DNA from: Betaproteobacteria bacterium
Lineage (GTDB): Bacteria; Pseudomonadota; Gammaproteobacteria; Burkholderiales; SG8-41
Length of the DNA stretch: 23,579 nt
Assembly: GCA_021300125.1 (NCBI GenBank)
Contig: JAJTHX010000124.1
Span: 1 to 23,579 of the forward strand
Reading direction: 5' to 3'
Part shown: one piece after another, positions 21,777 through 23,579 of the stretch
Layout of the letters: each line of letters starts with the position of its first letter
How positions within the stretch are numbered: position 1 is the first letter of the stretch
The notes under the pieces: generated by a model
The model's database searches: none
The model's input: the letters and a program-made list of their open reading frames with translations, nothing else
Told to the model about the DNA's origin: nothing
Position numbers and translations under genes: made by a program

Positions 21777-22766
21777 GTTTGGTGTCAAGTTCGCGGCTCG
21801 GATCACCTTGCCCCATTTTGCCGTTTCGCTGCGGATATAGGCGGCGAATTCATCGGGGGTGGAGCTGGTGGCATCAACGCCGCGGGCGGCAAGAAGGTCG
21901 CGCAGTACGGGGGTGTCCATCACCGAGACCATGTCCCTGTGCAGCCGGTCGATGATCGGCCTTGGCGTGGCCGCAGGTGCCATCAGGCCATACCAGTTGC
22001 TGGCCTCGTAGCCCTTCAGCGCCGGGGTTTCAGCCACGGTCGGCACTTCGGGGAGTGCGGGACTGCGTTTGGCGCCGGTGACCGCGAGTGCGATCGCGCG
22101 GCCGCTGTTGATGACCGGCACGCCGGTGGAGATGACTGCGACGAATATCGGCACCTGTCCGCTGACGAGATCACCCAGCGCCGGCGCGCCGCCCCTGTAA
22201 GGCACATGCTGCAGGTCGATCTTGGTCATGGCCTTGAGCAGTTCACCGGCAAGATGGCCGGGGCTGCCCAGACCCGAGCTGGCATAGTTGATCGTGCCCG
22301 GTTTCTGCTTGGCGAGGGCGATCAGGTCGGTGACGGTTTTCGCGGCGACGCCCGGGTGCGCTATGAAGATGTTCTGCAGCTTCACCGCCAGCGAGATCGG
22401 CAGCAGGTCGCGCTGGGGGTCGTAGCCGACCTTGCTGATGGCCGGGCTGATGACGAGCGCGCCCAGCGTGCCCAGGTGCAGGTTGTAGCCGTCAGGGGTG
22501 GCGTTGCTGGCCAGTTCGGCGGCGATGGTGCCGTTGGCGCCGGCGCGGTTGTCGATGACGACTTGCTGTTTCAGGGCCTCGCCCAACCGCGGTGCGATGC
22601 TGCGGGCGACGAAGTCGGTGGCGCCGCCCGGCGGGAAGCCGACGATGATTCGCACCGGGCGCGACGGGAAATCGCTGCCGGCGTGCAGTGCGGGCGTGGC
22701 GCAGAGCGCCGCAAGGCCTGCAAAGGCGCCGGCGAATGGCCTGCGGATCGAAGGGGACTGGGTCAT
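21774..22766 (-). CDS. Bug family TTT substrate-binding receptor 3
   Basis: A 330-residue periplasmic Bug receptor. The signal peptide is about residues 1-29, with two Arg in the n-region and cleavage after ALHA. Motifs are PVRIIVGFPPGGATDFVARS, VIDNRAGANGTIAAELA, PDGYNLHLGTLG, INYASSGLGSPGHLAGELL and LQHVPYRGGAP. The start at 22766 has a strong GGAGGAG 5 bases upstream on the minus strand; the frame is open further but without a signal sequence. It diverges from the decarboxylase-like gene, so it may deliver that enzyme's substrate, an aromatic acid (inference). No TctA or TctB genes are adjacent. Confidence 0.92.
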   Translation of the reverse strand: MTQSPSIRRPFAGAFAGLAALCATPALHAGSDFPSRPVRIIVGFPPGGATDFVARSIAPRLGEALKQQVVIDNRAGANGTIAAELASNATPDGYNLHLGTLGALVISPAISKVGYDPQRDLLPISLAVKLQNIFIAHPGVAAKTVTDLIALAKQKPGTINYASSGLGSPGHLAGELLKAMTKIDLQHVPYRGGAPALGDLVSGQVPIFVAVISTGVPVINSGRAIALAVTGAKRSPALPEVPTVAETPALKGYEASNWYGLMAPAATPRPIIDRLHRDMVSVMDTPVLRDLLAARGVDATSSTPDEFAAYIRSETAKWGKVIRAANLTPN

Positions 22767-22830
22767 GGAACTCCTCCGGTGGTATCTTGCCTGCCACCTT
22801 GTCGTGATGGCCCAACATCGGCTTGACGCG

Positions 22831-22836
22831 ATTATA
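22831..22836 (-). promoter_or_regulatory. candidate -10 element for Bug receptor 3
   Basis: On the minus strand this is a perfect TATAAT, 65 bases before the Bug 3 start. No good -35 was found. On the plus strand the overlapping TATAAG (22833-22838) could serve the decarboxylase-like gene. Confidence 0.35.
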
Positions 22837-22915
22837 AGGGCGCACGCGGCCCGCTGCACGGTGTCGCCTGCGGCCGACGGCAGGGCATGCCAATGAGGAA
22901 GGAGCACGCAAGACC

Positions 22916-23579
22916 ATGGCCACGCAAGCGCTGCGCCTGCGCACCCTGCTCGGGGACTATCCCAACACCGCCGCATTGAAATCGGCTGCGGTGGCCTCGC
23001 CGCGGCTGGCGTTCGATTTCGACGAGGTGAAGCTGCCGCAAACCGCGTTCAAGGCGGTGGTGCGCGGCGAATACGATGTTGCCGAGCTGGCGATCGTGAC
23101 CTATCTGCAGGCCCTCGCCCAGGGCAGGCCGCTGGTACTGCTGCCGACGGTGGTGATGGCGATTCCGCCGCATCCCTGCCTGGCCTGCAATGCCGCCAGA
23201 GGCAGCCTGTCTCCGGCCGAGCTGTCCGGCAAGCGGGTCGGCATCCGCGCCCATTCGGTGACCACGGTGGCCTGGGTGCGTGGCATCCTGGCCAACGATT
23301 ACGGCGTCGATCTCGACCGCATCGAATGGGTGAGTTTTGAGGATCCGCATGTGCCCGGCGGGGTCGAGCCGGCCAATGTCCGCCGGGCCCCACCCGGAAA
23401 GACGCTCACCGGCATGCTGCGTGCGGGCGAACTGGACGCGGGCGTGGTGATGCCCGCCGACCAGCAGGACGGTGTGCTGGTGCCGGTGTTGCCGGAGCCG
23501 GAACGCGCGCTGGAGGCCTGGTGCGCGCGGCACGGCGTGCGGCCCCTCAATCACATGGTGGTCGTGCACCGCGACCTGA
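22916..23579 (+). CDS. 4,5-dihydroxyphthalate-decarboxylase-like protein (partial)
   Basis: The frame is open from ATG 22916 to the right edge: 221 codons with no stop, so the C-terminus is missing. The protein looks like the 4,5-dihydroxyphthalate decarboxylase family, which has a periplasmic-binding-protein fold but lacks a signal peptide. Recognisable parts are LLGDYPNTAALKSG-like sequence at the start (LLGDYPNTAALKS), GEYDVAELAIVTYLQAL, and GKRVGIRAHSVTTVAWVRGI followed by LANDYGVDLDRIEWV. The known enzyme decarboxylates 4,5-dihydroxyphthalate to protocatechuate in phthalate breakdown; many homologues have unknown substrates. AAGGAG at 22899-22904 lies 11 bases before the start, a little long. 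It diverges from Bug receptor 3. Confidence 0.82.
   Translation, partial: MATQALRLRTLLGDYPNTAALKSAAVASPRLAFDFDEVKLPQTAFKAVVRGEYDVAELAIVTYLQALAQGRPLVLLPTVVMAIPPHPCLACNAARGSLSPAELSGKRVGIRAHSVTTVAWVRGILANDYGVDLDRIEWVSFEDPHVPGGVEPANVRRAPPGKTLTGMLRAGELDAGVVMPADQQDGVLVPVLPEPERALEAWCARHGVRPLNHMVVVHRDL

Noticed and set aside
1..23579. Search for CRISPR arrays, IS ends, integrases, tRNA genes and phage genes
   Set aside because: No repeated spacer pattern, transposase, integrase, cloverleaf or phage-like gene was seen by reading; a tRNA or IS database search was not possible here.

Overview
The window is GC-rich, gene-dense DNA that looks like a betaproteobacterium, most likely Burkholderiales. The grounds are three Bug-type tripartite tricarboxylate transporter (TTT) receptors, several FCD-type GntR regulators beside catabolic genes, TfdA/TauD-type dioxygenases and strong Proteobacteria-like codon use. 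This placement rests on family content; no rRNA or marker gene is present. No tRNA, rRNA, IS element, CRISPR array or phage gene was seen.

Layout. Positions 1-3391 carry general cell-biology genes on the plus strand: the tail of an unrecognised gene, a SirB1-type protein, a serine alpha/beta hydrolase and an NfeD/stomatin-type (SPFH) pair. An MlaA lipoprotein gene (minus) converges on the SPFH gene and overlaps it by 14 bases. Next come a succinate-semialdehyde dehydrogenase gene and a small VOC protein.

From about 6.5 kb to the right end the window is an accessory catabolic region made of several small transcription units. (a) A GntR regulator diverges from TfdA-like dioxygenase 1; their promoters share an AT-rich palindrome. 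(b) A minus-strand operon runs Bug receptor 1 - GntR with two winged helices - isopropylmalate-dehydrogenase-like enzyme. (c) Diverging from (b) are two tandem fluoroacetate-dehalogenase-like hydrolases with the full known catalytic set. (d) A minus-strand amidohydrolase and a plus-strand MOSC protein follow. (e) A compact plus-strand operon runs TfdA-like dioxygenase 2 - GntR - Bug receptor 2 - mandelate-racemase/muconate-cycloisomerase-like enzyme, with a candidate operator on its promoter. (f) A minus-strand SMP-30 lactonase, a plus-strand MFS transporter, a minus-strand Bug receptor 3 and, running off the right end, a 4,5-dihydroxyphthalate-decarboxylase-like gene complete the window.

How the genes may work together (inference): Bug proteins would capture organic acids in the periplasm, FCD regulators would sense the acid or a product, and the dioxygenases, dehalogenase-like hydrolases, lactonases, enolase-superfamily enzyme and decarboxylating dehydrogenase would degrade it to central metabolites. 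No TctA/TctB membrane subunits are present, so the receptors must use a transporter encoded elsewhere. The substrates cannot be read from the sequence. The most notable points are the tandem dehalogenase-like pair, the self-regulated operon (e), an enolase-superfamily enzyme lacking the usual sixth-strand catalytic residue, a GntR protein with two predicted DNA-binding domains, and an FCD regulator that has lost its metal ligands.
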